A stretch of DNA of 64,000 nucleotides, from the NCBI RefSeq assembly GCF_024753255.1, contig NZ_JANUHA010000004.1, positions 248,001-312,000 on the forward strand, given 5' to 3'. The position numbers were made by a program, and so were the translations under genes. Shown piece after piece: positions 1 to 8,539 of the stretch. Numbering within the stretch: position 1 is the stretch's first letter; each line of letters begins with the position of its first letter. The notes below the pieces were generated by a model that saw nothing but the letters and a program-made list of their open reading frames with translations, made no database searches and was not told the origin of the DNA. The DNA comes from Massilia agri (GTDB lineage: Bacteria; Pseudomonadota; Gammaproteobacteria; Burkholderiales; Burkholderiaceae_D).

Positions 1-1
1 G

Positions 2-520
2 GTCTACATGGCCGCGACCATGGGCTCGGAGACCACCGCCGCCGCCGCCGGCCAGATGGGCATCGTGCGCCGCGACCCGTTCGCGATGCTGCCCTTCATC
101 GGCTACAACATGAGCGACTACTTCCAGCACTGGCTGGACCTCGGCAAGAAAGTCGAGGCCAAGGGCACGCTGCCGAAGATCTTCTGCGTCAACTGGTTCC
201 GCACCGGCGAAGACGGCAGCTTCGTGTGGCCGGGCTATGGCGACAATATGCGCGTGCTGAAGTGGGTGCTGGACCGCGCCGAAGGCAGCGCCCCGGCAGG
301 CCGGCAGCACATGTTCGGCACCTCGCCGAACTACGCCGACCTGAACTGGGAAGGCGTGGAATTTACCGAAGCGCAGTTCACCCAGATCACCTCGATCGAC
401 AAGGACGCCTGGGTCGAAGAACTGAAGCTGCACAGCGAACTGTTCGACAAGCTGGCCTACCGCCTGCCGCAGGAACTGGTGGACACCAAGCAGCAGCTGG
501 AGCAGCGCCTGGGCGCGTAA
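2..520 (+). CDS. pckG: Phosphoenolpyruvate carboxykinase (GTP), C-terminal part
   Basis: This is the last 172 codons of a gene that begins upstream of the window; the frame is open from base 2. The product converts oxaloacetate and GTP to phosphoenolpyruvate, CO2 and GDP, the committing step of gluconeogenesis in the cytoplasm. The visible part matches the C-terminal lobe of the GTP-dependent family: residues reading MGSETTAAA, then [18 protein letters not shown], a KIFCVNWFR stretch and a short helical end. The N-terminal half with the P-loop and metal ligands lies outside. A strong hairpin plus T-run follows 50 bases after the stop, so the gene probably ends its transcript here. The ATP-type enzyme (PckA) is unrelated in sequence and is excluded by these motifs. 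Confidence 0.93.
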   Translation, partial: VYMAATMGSETTAAAAGQMGIVRRDPFAMLPFIGYNMSDYFQHWLDLGKKVEAKGTLPKIFCVNWFRTGEDGSFVWPGYGDNMRVLKWVLDRAEGSAPAGRQHMFGTSPNYADLNWEGVEFTEAQFTQITSIDKDAWVEELKLHSELFDKLAYRLPQELVDTKQQLEQRLGA

Positions 521-572
521 GGACCATGGAGTAGGGGGAGTGGCTGAAAGCGGCACAGACCGCCAGCCAATG

Positions 573-610
573 AAAAAGGGACAGGCAAATGAACCGCCTG
601 TCCCTTTTTT
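573..610. terminator. Rho-independent terminator between pckG and the DUF2214 gene
   Basis: A 14-base stem (AAAAAGGGACAGGC / GCCTGTCCCTTTTT) with a 9-base loop is flanked by A and T runs on both sides. It can serve pckG on the plus strand and the convergent DUF2214 gene on the minus strand. Confidence 0.9.
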
Positions 611-633
611 CATTGTCCGGCGTGCCGGCCGGC

Positions 634-1086
634 TCAGTAGCCGATTCCGCGCGCCATCGCGGCCGCAAAGATCGGAATCAAGGCGAACACATGGATCTCG
701 GCCAGCAGGATGCGGCGCAGCTTGCCGATCTCTTCCTGCGGCGGTACGAAGGCGGCATCAAGCTTGAGACGCTTGCGCCAGGCCGCGATGCGCATGGTCG
801 GCCGGATGGACAGGATGCCGACCACGCCAAAGGCGGCGATCTTGGCCCAGAACATCGGGTTGTCCAGGTAGAAGTCCGCCCCCTTGGCGCCGTGCCACAC
901 CCGCCCGAAACCGACGAACAGGATGGCCAGGGCCAGCAGTCCGTAGGCCGCGTCGAAGCGTCCCAGCAGGCGTACCGTGTGCGGCGACATCGCCGCGGGA
1001 CGCATCAGCGCCAGCTCGGCGGCCAGCACGGCCGCGATGCCGAAGACGATCAGGTGGTGGACGCTGGCGACGAGGAAATCGATCAT
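634..1086 (-). CDS. DUF2214 family inner-membrane protein
   Basis: The 150-residue protein has four hydrophobic segments (about residues 4-27, 45-62, 78-97 and 126-145) with short charged loops, as expected of a small integral membrane protein. The pattern, including an HH pair at residues 10-11 and an IRPTMRIAAWRK loop after the third segment, resembles the DUF2214 family. Members of that family have no established function. Conserved His residues in the membrane would be compatible with a haem or metal role, but that is speculation. It is convergent with pckG and shares its bidirectional terminator. The start is the first ATG of the frame, 1086. Confidence 0.7.
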   Translation of the reverse strand: MIDFLVASVHHLIVFGIAAVLAAELALMRPAAMSPHTVRLLGRFDAAYGLLALAILFVGFGRVWHGAKGADFYLDNPMFWAKIAAFGVVGILSIRPTMRIAAWRKRLKLDAAFVPPQEEIGKLRRILLAEIHVFALIPIFAAAMARGIGY

Positions 1087-1258
1087 GGCGAATGAATGAT
1101 GAACGGATGAGAGAAAGCCTCCAATGTGTCTCGCGCATGCAAGCTTGTCAAGACACCGGTCATGCTTGCAGGCCTTATCCTGCGTTCAAACTGGCGCTAT
1201 CCGATCGCCGCCGGGTTTAGCCTGACCATCCGTTCAACGCCACTCGAAGGAGGGCATC

Positions 1259-2074
1259 ATGAATCCGACCGTGAAGCATCTCGCCGCGGCGTCGCTTGCC
1301 GCGGTATTGGCAGGAACTACCGGGGTCGCCACCGCCCAGGTCGGCTCGGCGAAGCAGGCCGCCACGCCGGGCACCGCCCGTCAGCAGGAAGAAGCCAGGA
1401 ACGCGACCGAACACGTCACCAAGGCCGTGCAGGTCGTGCACAGGATGCAGGCGAATCCGGAGATGCGCGCGCTGCTGCAGCGTTCGAAAGGCGTGTTCGT
1501 CGTGCCGCAGTATGGCGAGGCGGCGCTGGGCGTCGGGGCGCGCGGCGGTGCGGGCGTGCTGCTGGTGCGCAGCGGGAAGACCTGGAGCAATCCCGCCTTC
1601 TACAATATGGGCGGCATCAGCGTCGGCCTGCAGGCGGGCGCCCAGGCCGGCGCCATCGCGCTGGTGCTCAACGACCAGAAGGCTCTCAACAGCTTCATGC
1701 AGAACAATAAGTTCTCGCTGGGCGCCGACGCCGACCTGACCCTGGTCGACTGGTCGAAGAAGGGCGCCGGCTCGGCCGGCTGGGGCAATATCACCGCCTG
1801 GTCCGACACCGAAGGGCTGTTCGGCGGCGCGGCCATCAACGTCACCGACATCGACTACGACGAAGACGAAACGGCCGGCTATTACCGGCGCCAGGTGGCG
1901 GCGCGCGATGTCCTGAGCGGCAAGGTGACCAATCCCCAGGCCGATATGCTGCGCCAGGCATTGGCCGATACGTCGAGCGGCAGCGCGGCCTCGAGCATGG
2001 GCAGCAGCGGCACGCGCGGCACGACTTCAGGCAAGGACACCAGGACCGATTCCGAACGGGACCGCAGCCGCTAG
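1259..2074 (+). CDS. Secreted SYLF (YSC84-like) lipid-binding domain protein
   Basis: The 271-residue protein opens with a Sec signal peptide (about residues 1-26, ending ATAQ). A SYLF/Ysc84 domain fills roughly residues 55-220, seen in stretches such as GVFVVPQYGEAALGVGARGG, FYNMGGISVGLQAGAQ and a final NVTDIDYDEDETAGYY. Eukaryotic SYLF domains bind phosphoinositides; bacterial secreted versions are common and uncharacterised, probably periplasmic or envelope-bound. The C-terminal 50 residues are Ser/Gly/Thr-rich, of low complexity and likely disordered. A clear ribosome site (AAGGAGGG) sits 6 bases before the ATG, which fixes the start. It appears monocistronic, and the next gene converges on it 13 bases downstream. 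Confidence 0.85.
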   Translation: MNPTVKHLAAASLAAVLAGTTGVATAQVGSAKQAATPGTARQQEEARNATEHVTKAVQVVHRMQANPEMRALLQRSKGVFVVPQYGEAALGVGARGGAGVLLVRSGKTWSNPAFYNMGGISVGLQAGAQAGAIALVLNDQKALNSFMQNNKFSLGADADLTLVDWSKKGAGSAGWGNITAWSDTEGLFGGAAINVTDIDYDEDETAGYYRRQVAARDVLSGKVTNPQADMLRQALADTSSGSAASSMGSSGTRGTTSGKDTRTDSERDRSR

Positions 2075-2087
2075 CCGGCCCGGCTGC

Positions 2088-3476
2088 TCAGTTCCATCCC
2101 ATCAGGACCGGCGGAATGAGCAGCAGCAGGGCCAGCACCAGGTAGATCAGCTGCAGCGGGATCATCCACTTGGCCCAGGTCAGCCAGGGGATGCGCGCCA
2201 GCGCCAGCACGCCGACCGTGATGCCGGAAGTCGGGATCATCGGCGTGGACAGTTCGCCCAGCTGGAAGGCGAGGATGGCGGTCTGGCGCGACACCCCGAC
2301 CAGGTCCGCGAGCGGCGCCATGATCGGCATCGTGAGCGCGGCCTGGCCGCTGCCCGAGTGGATGAAGAAGTTGATCACCGACTGGATCAGGTACATCTTC
2401 TGGGCTGCGAACACCGGATGGCTCGACTGCACCAGCGGCAGCAGTTCATGCAGCATGGTGTCGATGATGTTGGCCTCGCGCGCGATCACCATGGTGGCGC
2501 GTGCGATCGCGATCACGAGGGCGGTCGGCGCGAGGTCCTTCACGCCCTGCATGAAGGCGGCCACCCAGTTGTCGGTGCCGAGGCGCGCGACCAGGCCCAC
2601 CACGATCGCCATGGCCAGGAACAGGGCCGCGATCTCGTCGATGAACCAGCCGTACTGCACCACGCCCACCACCATCGCGCCCAGGGTCAGCGCGAAGATG
2701 CCCAGCACGGCAGCATGGCGTCGCGTCATGCGCTCGTGCTCGTGCGCGGACACGGCAGGCATCTCCTGGCGCTTGGCCTGGTCCAGTACATAGGTCGGGC
2801 TCAGGGCCGGATTGCGTTTCACGCGGGCCGCGTACCACATCAGGAAGGCGATGGTCACGAAGGTCGCTGAGGCCCAGACGATGAGGCGATAACCCATGCC
2901 CGAGAACACCGGCACGCCCGCGATGCCCTGGGCGATGCCGACGTTGAAGGGATTCAGGAAGGCCGCGCCGAAGCCGACCTGGGAACCCAGGAAAGGAATC
3001 GACACGCCGGTCACGGTGTCGTAGCCCAGGGCGAGCGCCAGCGGCACGAAGATCAGGATGAAGGGAATCACTTCCTCGTTCATGCCGAAGGTGGCGCCGC
3101 CCAGCGAGAACATGGTGACGAAGACGGGAATCACGAGCGCGCGCACCGTTGGGGAATGCGCATGCGCGCGCACGATCGAGCGGATCAGGGTGTCGATCGC
3201 CTCGGTCCGCTGCAGCACGGCGAAGGCGCCGCCGACGAAGAGGACGAAGCCGATGATCTGGGCGGACTCCACGAAGCCCTTGATCGGTGATTTCAACAGC
3301 GCCACCAGGCCTTGCGGCTTGCTGTCGACGTAATGGAAGGAGGCGGGGTCGACCAGCTGCCTGCCGTCGACCAGGTGGGTCTCGTACTTCCCGCCGGGGA
3401 CGAGCCAGGTCGCCAGCGCGATCAGGGCCAGGATGGCGAACAGCAGCACGAAGGTGTTGGGCATTCGAAGACGCAT
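2088..3476 (-). CDS. YfcC/DcuC-type inner-membrane transporter (probable peptide or amino acid carrier)
   Basis: The 462-residue polytopic protein has about 11-12 hydrophobic spans. It resembles the YfcC branch of the C4-dicarboxylate anaerobic carrier (DcuC-like) family: an N-terminal MPNTFVLLFAILALIALATW span, a FSLGGATFGMNEEVIPF motif, GSQVGFGAAFLNPFNVGIAQG, and a C-terminal IPTSGITVGVLALARIPW. Members carry dicarboxylates, basic amino acids or fatty acids, and substrate cannot be read from sequence. The gene starts 7 bases after the M14 peptidase gene and is surely co-transcribed with it. In that context, import of beta-Asp-Arg dipeptide, or handling of Arg or Asp, is the natural hypothesis. 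ATG 3476 is used; ATG 3464 is an alternative, and neither has a strong ribosome site. Confidence 0.82.
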   Translation of the reverse strand: MRLRMPNTFVLLFAILALIALATWLVPGGKYETHLVDGRQLVDPASFHYVDSKPQGLVALLKSPIKGFVESAQIIGFVLFVGGAFAVLQRTEAIDTLIRSIVRAHAHSPTVRALVIPVFVTMFSLGGATFGMNEEVIPFILIFVPLALALGYDTVTGVSIPFLGSQVGFGAAFLNPFNVGIAQGIAGVPVFSGMGYRLIVWASATFVTIAFLMWYAARVKRNPALSPTYVLDQAKRQEMPAVSAHEHERMTRRHAAVLGIFALTLGAMVVGVVQYGWFIDEIAALFLAMAIVVGLVARLGTDNWVAAFMQGVKDLAPTALVIAIARATMVIAREANIIDTMLHELLPLVQSSHPVFAAQKMYLIQSVINFFIHSGSGQAALTMPIMAPLADLVGVSRQTAILAFQLGELSTPMIPTSGITVGVLALARIPWLTWAKWMIPLQLIYLVLALLLLIPPVLMGWN

Positions 3477-3483
3477 CGTCGAC

Positions 3484-4602
3484 TCACTGACTCAATAGGG
3501 AACCGGAACGGAAGGGCGTGGCGCCCGCGATTTTGCAGACCTGCATGCCGCGCAGCAGGTGGCGATGGACGGTGGAGGCGAACAGCAGGCCATCTTGCGT
3601 TGCGCGCACGGTGGCGGTGGCGCCGCTGACCGGGTTGACGATGTCGGCCACCGCTTCGCCCGCCGCGACCTGCTCGCCAAGCGCCTTCAGGAACACCAGC
3701 ACGCCCGACTGCGGCGCGTAGAGCGGCTCGACGCCCGCCAGCGGGGTGGGCTCGCACAAGGCAGCGGGCAGCCTTGACACCGGCATCTCGATCATCCCTT
3801 CGCGCGCCAGGAACTGCAGCAGTGCATTGGCGTCCTGCTCCGCAAGCTCGTAGCGCACATCCATCTCGCCGCGCAGTTCGACCGTGACGGCGGCGCAGGC
3901 CGGGGGCAGCGGCGTGGCTTCTCCGAAATGCTCGGCCAGCTCCCACCACAGGCGGCTGCAGGCTTCATCGAAAGGCGCGCCGCCCGAAGCGCTGGAGAGC
4001 AGCAGGGCGCGCGCGCCGAGCAGGGCGGACAGCTGCGCGGCTTTATCGAGCAGCGGCGTGCCCGCGTACACGTGCAGCAGGCCTTCGTTATCGCTGTGCA
4101 GGTCGAGCACGATGTCGGCATCGATCGCCATCGACAGCAGGGTCTTCTTGAGCAGCTCGGTGTGGTCCTGCGGTTCCCAGCGTTCGACTGCGGCGCGCGC
4201 GCCGGCGCGCACCAGGGCGACGTTGGCTTGCGCGTCCGGCCCGAGGCGGCCCGCCAGGGTCTGCTTCAATTCATCGGCGACGTGGCGGAAGGCGCGGTTG
4301 AAGTTCACGCCGGTGCCGAGGTCGAAGCGTCCCAAGGGCGTGCCCTGCACCACCTGCGACAGGCCGACGGGATTGGCGGCCGGGACCAGCACGATCTCGC
4401 CGCGGATGCAGCCTTCGGCATCGAGCGCGTCGAGCTTGCGGCGCAGGAACTGCGCCACCAACATCGCCGGCACTTCGTCCGCGTGCAGGGAGGCCTGGAT
4501 ATAAGCCTTCTTTCCGCTGCCGGGCGTGCCGTAGTGGCGGGACGTGAGCTGGTACATGGCCAGGCCCGGCTCGGTGGCGATCGGGTGTGTCTGTATATGC
4601 AT
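3484..4602 (-). CDS. M14-type zinc hydrolase of the succinylglutamate desuccinylase/aspartoacylase family, CphZ-like candidate
   Basis: The 372-residue protein has the family's zinc ligands: HADE (His40, Glu43) and a second His near residue 169 in LDLHSDNEG, plus a C-terminal beta domain typical of AstE/AspA-like proteins. Known members release acyl groups or split side-chain-linked aspartyl compounds. The subfamily named CphZ/AotO hydrolyses beta-Asp-Arg, the dipeptide made by cyanophycinase. The neighbours here (RpiR, TonB receptor, secreted cyanophycinase, YfcC transporter) make that the best guess, so it would finish cyanophycin breakdown in the cytoplasm, where no signal peptide is seen. 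ATG 4602 is preferred over GTG 4617 because GTGGAG lies 7-8 bases before it. A different isoaspartyl or acyl-amino-acid substrate remains possible. Confidence 0.8.
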   Translation of the reverse strand: MHIQTHPIATEPGLAMYQLTSRHYGTPGSGKKAYIQASLHADEVPAMLVAQFLRRKLDALDAEGCIRGEIVLVPAANPVGLSQVVQGTPLGRFDLGTGVNFNRAFRHVADELKQTLAGRLGPDAQANVALVRAGARAAVERWEPQDHTELLKKTLLSMAIDADIVLDLHSDNEGLLHVYAGTPLLDKAAQLSALLGARALLLSSASGGAPFDEACSRLWWELAEHFGEATPLPPACAAVTVELRGEMDVRYELAEQDANALLQFLAREGMIEMPVSRLPAALCEPTPLAGVEPLYAPQSGVLVFLKALGEQVAAGEAVADIVNPVSGATATVRATQDGLLFASTVHRHLLRGMQVCKIAGATPFRSGSLLSQ

Positions 4603-4791
4603 GCGCAATCTCCACACGCCGATATGCCAGCTGCATGGGGCTTCGGCGGGTATGTAGGTTTTTTTACACAGCCAGAATCGATGAAAGAATATTTTCAGAT
4701 TCCTGTTGAGTTTGCCACAGAAGCTGGATTACATTTAAAAAAATTTAGAAATTTGCATGTCATAAAGAAAACCATTCACCCTACATAAACG
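4603..4791. promoter_or_regulatory. AT-rich divergent promoter region with a candidate RpiR operator
   Basis: The 189-base spacer between the M14 gene and the RpiR gene is far richer in A/T than its surroundings, especially 4655-4790. At 4682-4697 it holds TGAAA-GAATAT-TTTCA, a 5-base inverted repeat with a 6-base spacer, which is the usual size and form of RpiR-family operators. A second A/T-rich symmetric stretch (AAATTTAGAAATTT) lies near 4741-4754. Both divergent operons must be driven from here. The link to the RpiR protein is inference from adjacency. Confidence 0.5.
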
Positions 4792-5751
4792 ATGCCTTCC
4801 AGCCTGCGCAACGCCTCACCCGACATCGGCTTCGCCGAGTCCACGCTTGGCCAGTCCCTGCTGCGCATGCTGTCGGAAGGCTCGGCCTCCAACCGCAATA
4901 TCGCCGACTACCTGTTGCGCAACCAGGTGCGCGTGACGGCGCTTGGCATCGAGGAACTGGCCGAGGCCTGCGAGGTGTCGAGCGCCACCATCAGCCGCTT
5001 CGCGCGCGACCTCGGATTCAAAAACTACGCGGCGATGCGCGGCGCGGTGGCCGAGACCCTGCAGTCGATGCTGCAGCCGGTCGAGAAGCTGCGCAGCTCG
5101 ATCGCACGCCGTCCCGCCTCGCCCGCGCTGGAAAGCCTGGGCTATGCGGAAGCGGCGATCACGGCCACCAGCCGCGACCTGGCCGGCGCCAAGCTGGACC
5201 GCATCGGCGCGGGACTCACCAAGGCGCGCACCGTCTACGTGCTGGGCTTCGGCCTGTCTACCTTCCTGGCCGGCGCGCTGGCCATGCACCTGCAGCCCTT
5301 CTGCCGCCACGTGGTCGAAGTCGCCGCCGCCGGCGGCACCGAGGTCGCGGCCAGCCAACTGGCCACCATCACCGACAAGGACGTGCTGGTGGTGATCTCG
5401 CTGCCGCGCTACACGCTGGCGGCGGTCTCGCTCACCCGCTTCGCGCGCGACAGCGGCGCCACCGTCGTCTCGATCACCGATTCACCGGCCTCGCCGCTGG
5501 CCGAACTCGGGCACCACGTGCTGTATGCGCACAGCGCGCATCCGGTGCTGCCCAGCAGTTCGAGCGCGGCGCTGGCCGTCATCGAGGCGCTGGTGGTGTC
5601 CCTCATGACCTCCAACAAGGCCAACGTCGCCAAGGCGGCCCGCCACACCGAGGCGATCGCAGCCTACCTGTATGGCGAACACCAGATTCGTACCGGCAGC
5701 ACGCAGAAAAAAGAGGGCGCGCCGAAGCGCCGCAACGTGAAGCAGTCCTGA
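4792..5751 (+). CDS. MurR/RpiR family transcriptional regulator
   Basis: The 319-residue protein has an N-terminal HTH_6 DNA-binding domain (about residues 15-90, with SSATISRFARDLGFKNY as the recognition helix region). A SIS sugar-isomerase-type effector domain follows (about residues 125-265, with VYVLGFGLSTFLA, VVISLPRYTLAAV and DSGATVVSITDSPASPLA). The family usually senses phosphosugars, but SIS domains can bind other ligands. It is the first gene of the rightward operon: the TonB receptor follows after 25 bases and cyanophycinase overlaps that. It therefore probably controls both divergent operons from the shared spacer and itself. The C-terminal 25 residues are basic and probably disordered. 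The ATG has only a weak ribosome site, so the start is moderately sure. Confidence 0.9.
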   Translation: MPSSLRNASPDIGFAESTLGQSLLRMLSEGSASNRNIADYLLRNQVRVTALGIEELAEACEVSSATISRFARDLGFKNYAAMRGAVAETLQSMLQPVEKLRSSIARRPASPALESLGYAEAAITATSRDLAGAKLDRIGAGLTKARTVYVLGFGLSTFLAGALAMHLQPFCRHVVEVAAAGGTEVAASQLATITDKDVLVVISLPRYTLAAVSLTRFARDSGATVVSITDSPASPLAELGHHVLYAHSAHPVLPSSSSAALAVIEALVVSLMTSNKANVAKAARHTEAIAAYLYGEHQIRTGSTQKKEGAPKRRNVKQS

Positions 5752-5776
5752 GTCATCTTCGAAAAGGGAGCATTGC

Positions 5777-8539
5777 ATGAGGAAGCACATGTCGATTACC
5801 TTGCGGCCGACCATCCTGGCGTCGAGCGTCGTGGCCGCGCTGGGCCTGATGTCCCACGGGGCCTGGGCGCAGCAGGCGCAGACGGATGGACAGGATGTGC
5901 AGAAGATGCACCGCGTCGAAGTCACCGGTTCCTCGATCAAGCGCCTCGACACCGAGGCGGCGCTGCCGGTGGAGCTGATCACGCGTGAGGACATCGACAA
6001 GATGGGCGTCACCACCGCCGCCGAACTGGTGCGCAACATCGCCGCCAACACGGCCCCGCTGACGGACGGTCCCAGCATCTCGGACGGCACCTCGGGCCAG
6101 CGCGGCCTGAACGGCGCCAATATGCGCGGCATCGGCGTCTCGTCCACCCTGATCCTGCTGAACGGCCGGCGCCTGGCCAACTTCGCTTCGCCCGGCGACA
6201 ACGCCGGCGTCGACCTGAACAACATCCCGGCCGGCGCCATCCAGCGCGTCGAGGTGCTCAAGGACGGCGCTTCGGCGATCTACGGCACCGATGCGATCGG
6301 CGGCGTGATCAACTTCATCACCCGCAAGGACTACACGGGCCTGGACTTCGCCGCCACCGCCGCCGGTACCGAGCATGGCGGCGCAGGCAAGCGCACCGCC
6401 AGCATCAGCGGCGGCATCGGCGACCTGGCGACCGACCGCTTCAACGTCTTCGGCGTGCTCGACTTCCAGCAACTCGACCGCCTGAATTCGCGCCAGCGCA
6501 GCTTCATCGCCGAGCGCCCGCTGGCGACCACCCTGCCGGCCCAGATGTCGAGCAATACCTTCCCCGCCAACGTCGACATCTCGGGCGCCCAGCGCGCCGC
6601 CTTGATCGCCGCCGGCCTGATCCCGGCCGGCAGCACGGCCAGCCGGGTCAACCCGAGCGCGCCGGACTGCAACCCACCCGCCACCGTCTACGCCCCGCTG
6701 GGCCCGGGCGGCCGCCTCGGTTGCAGCTACGACTTCATGGAAGACACCGAGATCTATCCCGACTCGCGCAAGATCGGCTTCATCGGCCGCGCGACCTTCC
6801 AGCTCAACCCAGACAACCAGCTGTTCGCGGAACTGGTACAGACCGAAGCAAAGTCGAAATACGTGCTGTCGCCGAACCCGGTGCGCATCCGTAACCTGCC
6901 GGTCAGCATCCTGCCCGAAGCCTGGCGCCGCGCGCTCACCGGGCCCGGCCTGCCCGACACCTTCAGCGGCATCCGCTATCGCATGCAGGAAGCGGGCAAC
7001 CGCAGCAACGAGGTGACGAGCCGGGGCCAGCGCCTGGTGCTGGGCGCCACCGGCGTGGTGCGGGGCTGGGACTATGATGTGGCCTTCTCGCGCGCCGAGA
7101 ACCGGGCCATCGACAAGTACGTCAACGGCTACGTGCTGTACGACCAGTTCGATGCCGCGGTGCGCAGCGGCCTGGTGAATCCCTTCGCGCCGTCTTCGCA
7201 GGCCGCCATCGACCTGATCAACAGCATCAAGGTCAACGACAAGGCGCGCGTGGCGAAAGGCATCTCGACCTCGGTCGACGGCAAGATCTCGCGTTCGCTC
7301 GCCAAGCTGGCGGGCGGCGACCTGGCGATCGCGGTGGGCGGAGAACTGCGCCGCGAGCACCAGCTGTTCACGCCCTCCGAGCTGCTCAAGTCGAACAATA
7401 TCGCGGGCGACCGCGACAGCACCGTGCCGGTCGGCGAACTGCTCGACGTCGAGACCGCGGACAACCGGCGCCGCGTGAGCTCGGTCTTTACCGAGGTGAT
7501 CGCCCCCTTCACCAAGGAACTCGAGATGCAGTTCGCGCTGCGCCACGACCGCTACAGCGAGATCGGCAGCACCACCAATCCGAAGATCGGCCTGCGCTAC
7601 CAGCCGAATAGCGCCGTGATGCTGCGCGCCTCGGCCGGCACGGGTTTCCGCGCGCCCTCGCTGTCGGACCTGAAGCGCCCGACCATCTTCGGCACCGCCG
7701 CCGGCTTCCTGACCGACCCGCAGTGCGTGGCGCAGGAAGGCAGCATCGACCTGTGTACCGACCAGTGGGGCGTGGAGCGCCGCTCGAACCCGGACCTCAA
7801 GCCGGAAAAATCGCGCCAGTTCACTTTCGGCACCGTGTTCGAGCTCAATAAACGGACCAACTTCTCGATCGACTACTGGAACATCACGAAGAAGGACGTG
7901 ATCAGCACCCTGGGCGAGCAGGTCATCGTCGAGAACCCGGCCTCCTACAACGGCAAGTACATCGAGCGCGACGAAGACGGCTTCATCTCCAACATCCTCC
8001 TGATGAAGGAAAACCAGGGACGCCTGAAAACCTCGGGCATCGACATCGCGGCCGACTGGCGCACCGAGCGCGGGCCCTGGGGCCGCTTCGGCATCGACCT
8101 GTCGGGCACCCGCATCCTGCGCTACGACCGCCAGTTCGGCCCTTCGGAGCCCTTCCGCAGCAACCTGGGCGTGTTCCTGAACGACCAGGTGATCCAGAAG
8201 TGGCGCCACCGCATCAGCTTCGAATGGGACCATGGCCCGGCCACCCTGTCGCTCGCGAACCAGTACTCGTCCAGCTACACCGACCAGAACACAACCTACG
8301 ACCCGGCCACCGATTCGCTGCTCGAGCCGAACCACGTGAAGGCCTATTCGCTGTGGGACCTGACCGGCTCCTGGGCCGTCAGCAAGAGCCTGAAGCTGCG
8401 CGCCGGCGTGCTGAACCTGCTCGACAACGATCCACCGTTCTCGAACCAGGCCTACTTCTTCTTGTCGGGCTACGATCCGAGCTACACCGATCCGCGTGGC
8501 CGCAGCGCCTACGTGAGCCTGAACTACTCGTTCAAGTGA
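5777..8539 (+). CDS. TonB-dependent outer-membrane receptor (cyanophycin locus)
   Basis: The 920-residue protein has a signal peptide (about residues 1-31, ending AWAQ). A plug domain begins with a TonB-box-like HRVEVTGSSIKR and includes MRGIGVSSTLILLNGRR, IQRVEVLKDGASAIYGTDAIGGVIN and FITRKDY. A long beta-barrel ends in an aromatic residue-rich YVSLNYSFK, a classical outer-membrane insertion signal. This subclass (the Caulobacter/Xanthomonas-like type with GSSIKR) imports oligosaccharides, peptides and other large nutrients using the TonB-ExbBD motor. Its stop overlaps the cyanophycinase start (ATGA), and RpiR lies 25 bases upstream, so it most likely takes up products of extracellular cyanophycin cleavage. 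It is not of the siderophore-specific type by any motif I can see. Start: ATG with GGGAG 6 bases before it. Confidence 0.92.
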   Translation: MRKHMSITLRPTILASSVVAALGLMSHGAWAQQAQTDGQDVQKMHRVEVTGSSIKRLDTEAALPVELITREDIDKMGVTTAAELVRNIAANTAPLTDGPSISDGTSGQRGLNGANMRGIGVSSTLILLNGRRLANFASPGDNAGVDLNNIPAGAIQRVEVLKDGASAIYGTDAIGGVINFITRKDYTGLDFAATAAGTEHGGAGKRTASISGGIGDLATDRFNVFGVLDFQQLDRLNSRQRSFIAERPLATTLPAQMSSNTFPANVDISGAQRAALIAAGLIPAGSTASRVNPSAPDCNPPATVYAPLGPGGRLGCSYDFMEDTEIYPDSRKIGFIGRATFQLNPDNQLFAELVQTEAKSKYVLSPNPVRIRNLPVSILPEAWRRALTGPGLPDTFSGIRYRMQEAGNRSNEVTSRGQRLVLGATGVVRGWDYDVAFSRAENRAIDKYVNGYVLYDQFDAAVRSGLVNPFAPSSQAAIDLINSIKVNDKARVAKGISTSVDGKISRSLAKLAGGDLAIAVGGELRREHQLFTPSELLKSNNIAGDRDSTVPVGELLDVETADNRRRVSSVFTEVIAPFTKELEMQFALRHDRYSEIGSTTNPKIGLRYQPNSAVMLRASAGTGFRAPSLSDLKRPTIFGTAAGFLTDPQCVAQEGSIDLCTDQWGVERRSNPDLKPEKSRQFTFGTVFELNKRTNFSIDYWNITKKDVISTLGEQVIVENPASYNGKYIERDEDGFISNILLMKENQGRLKTSGIDIAADWRTERGPWGRFGIDLSGTRILRYDRQFGPSEPFRSNLGVFLNDQVIQKWRHRISFEWDHGPATLSLANQYSSSYTDQNTTYDPATDSLLEPNHVKAYSLWDLTGSWAVSKSLKLRAGVLNLLDNDPPFSNQAYFFLSGYDPSYTDPRGRSAYVSLNYSFK

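Noticed and set aside
634..1138. Alternative longer frames around the DUF2214 gene on both strands
   Set aside because: The hydrophobic pattern is coherent only in the 634-1086 minus frame, and the others are Arg/Gly-rich shadows.
5753..8335. Very long open frame (860 codons) on the minus strand opposite the TonB receptor
   Set aside because: It is the antisense mirror of a GC-rich gene, with runs of Arg/Val/Ala/His and no family motifs.
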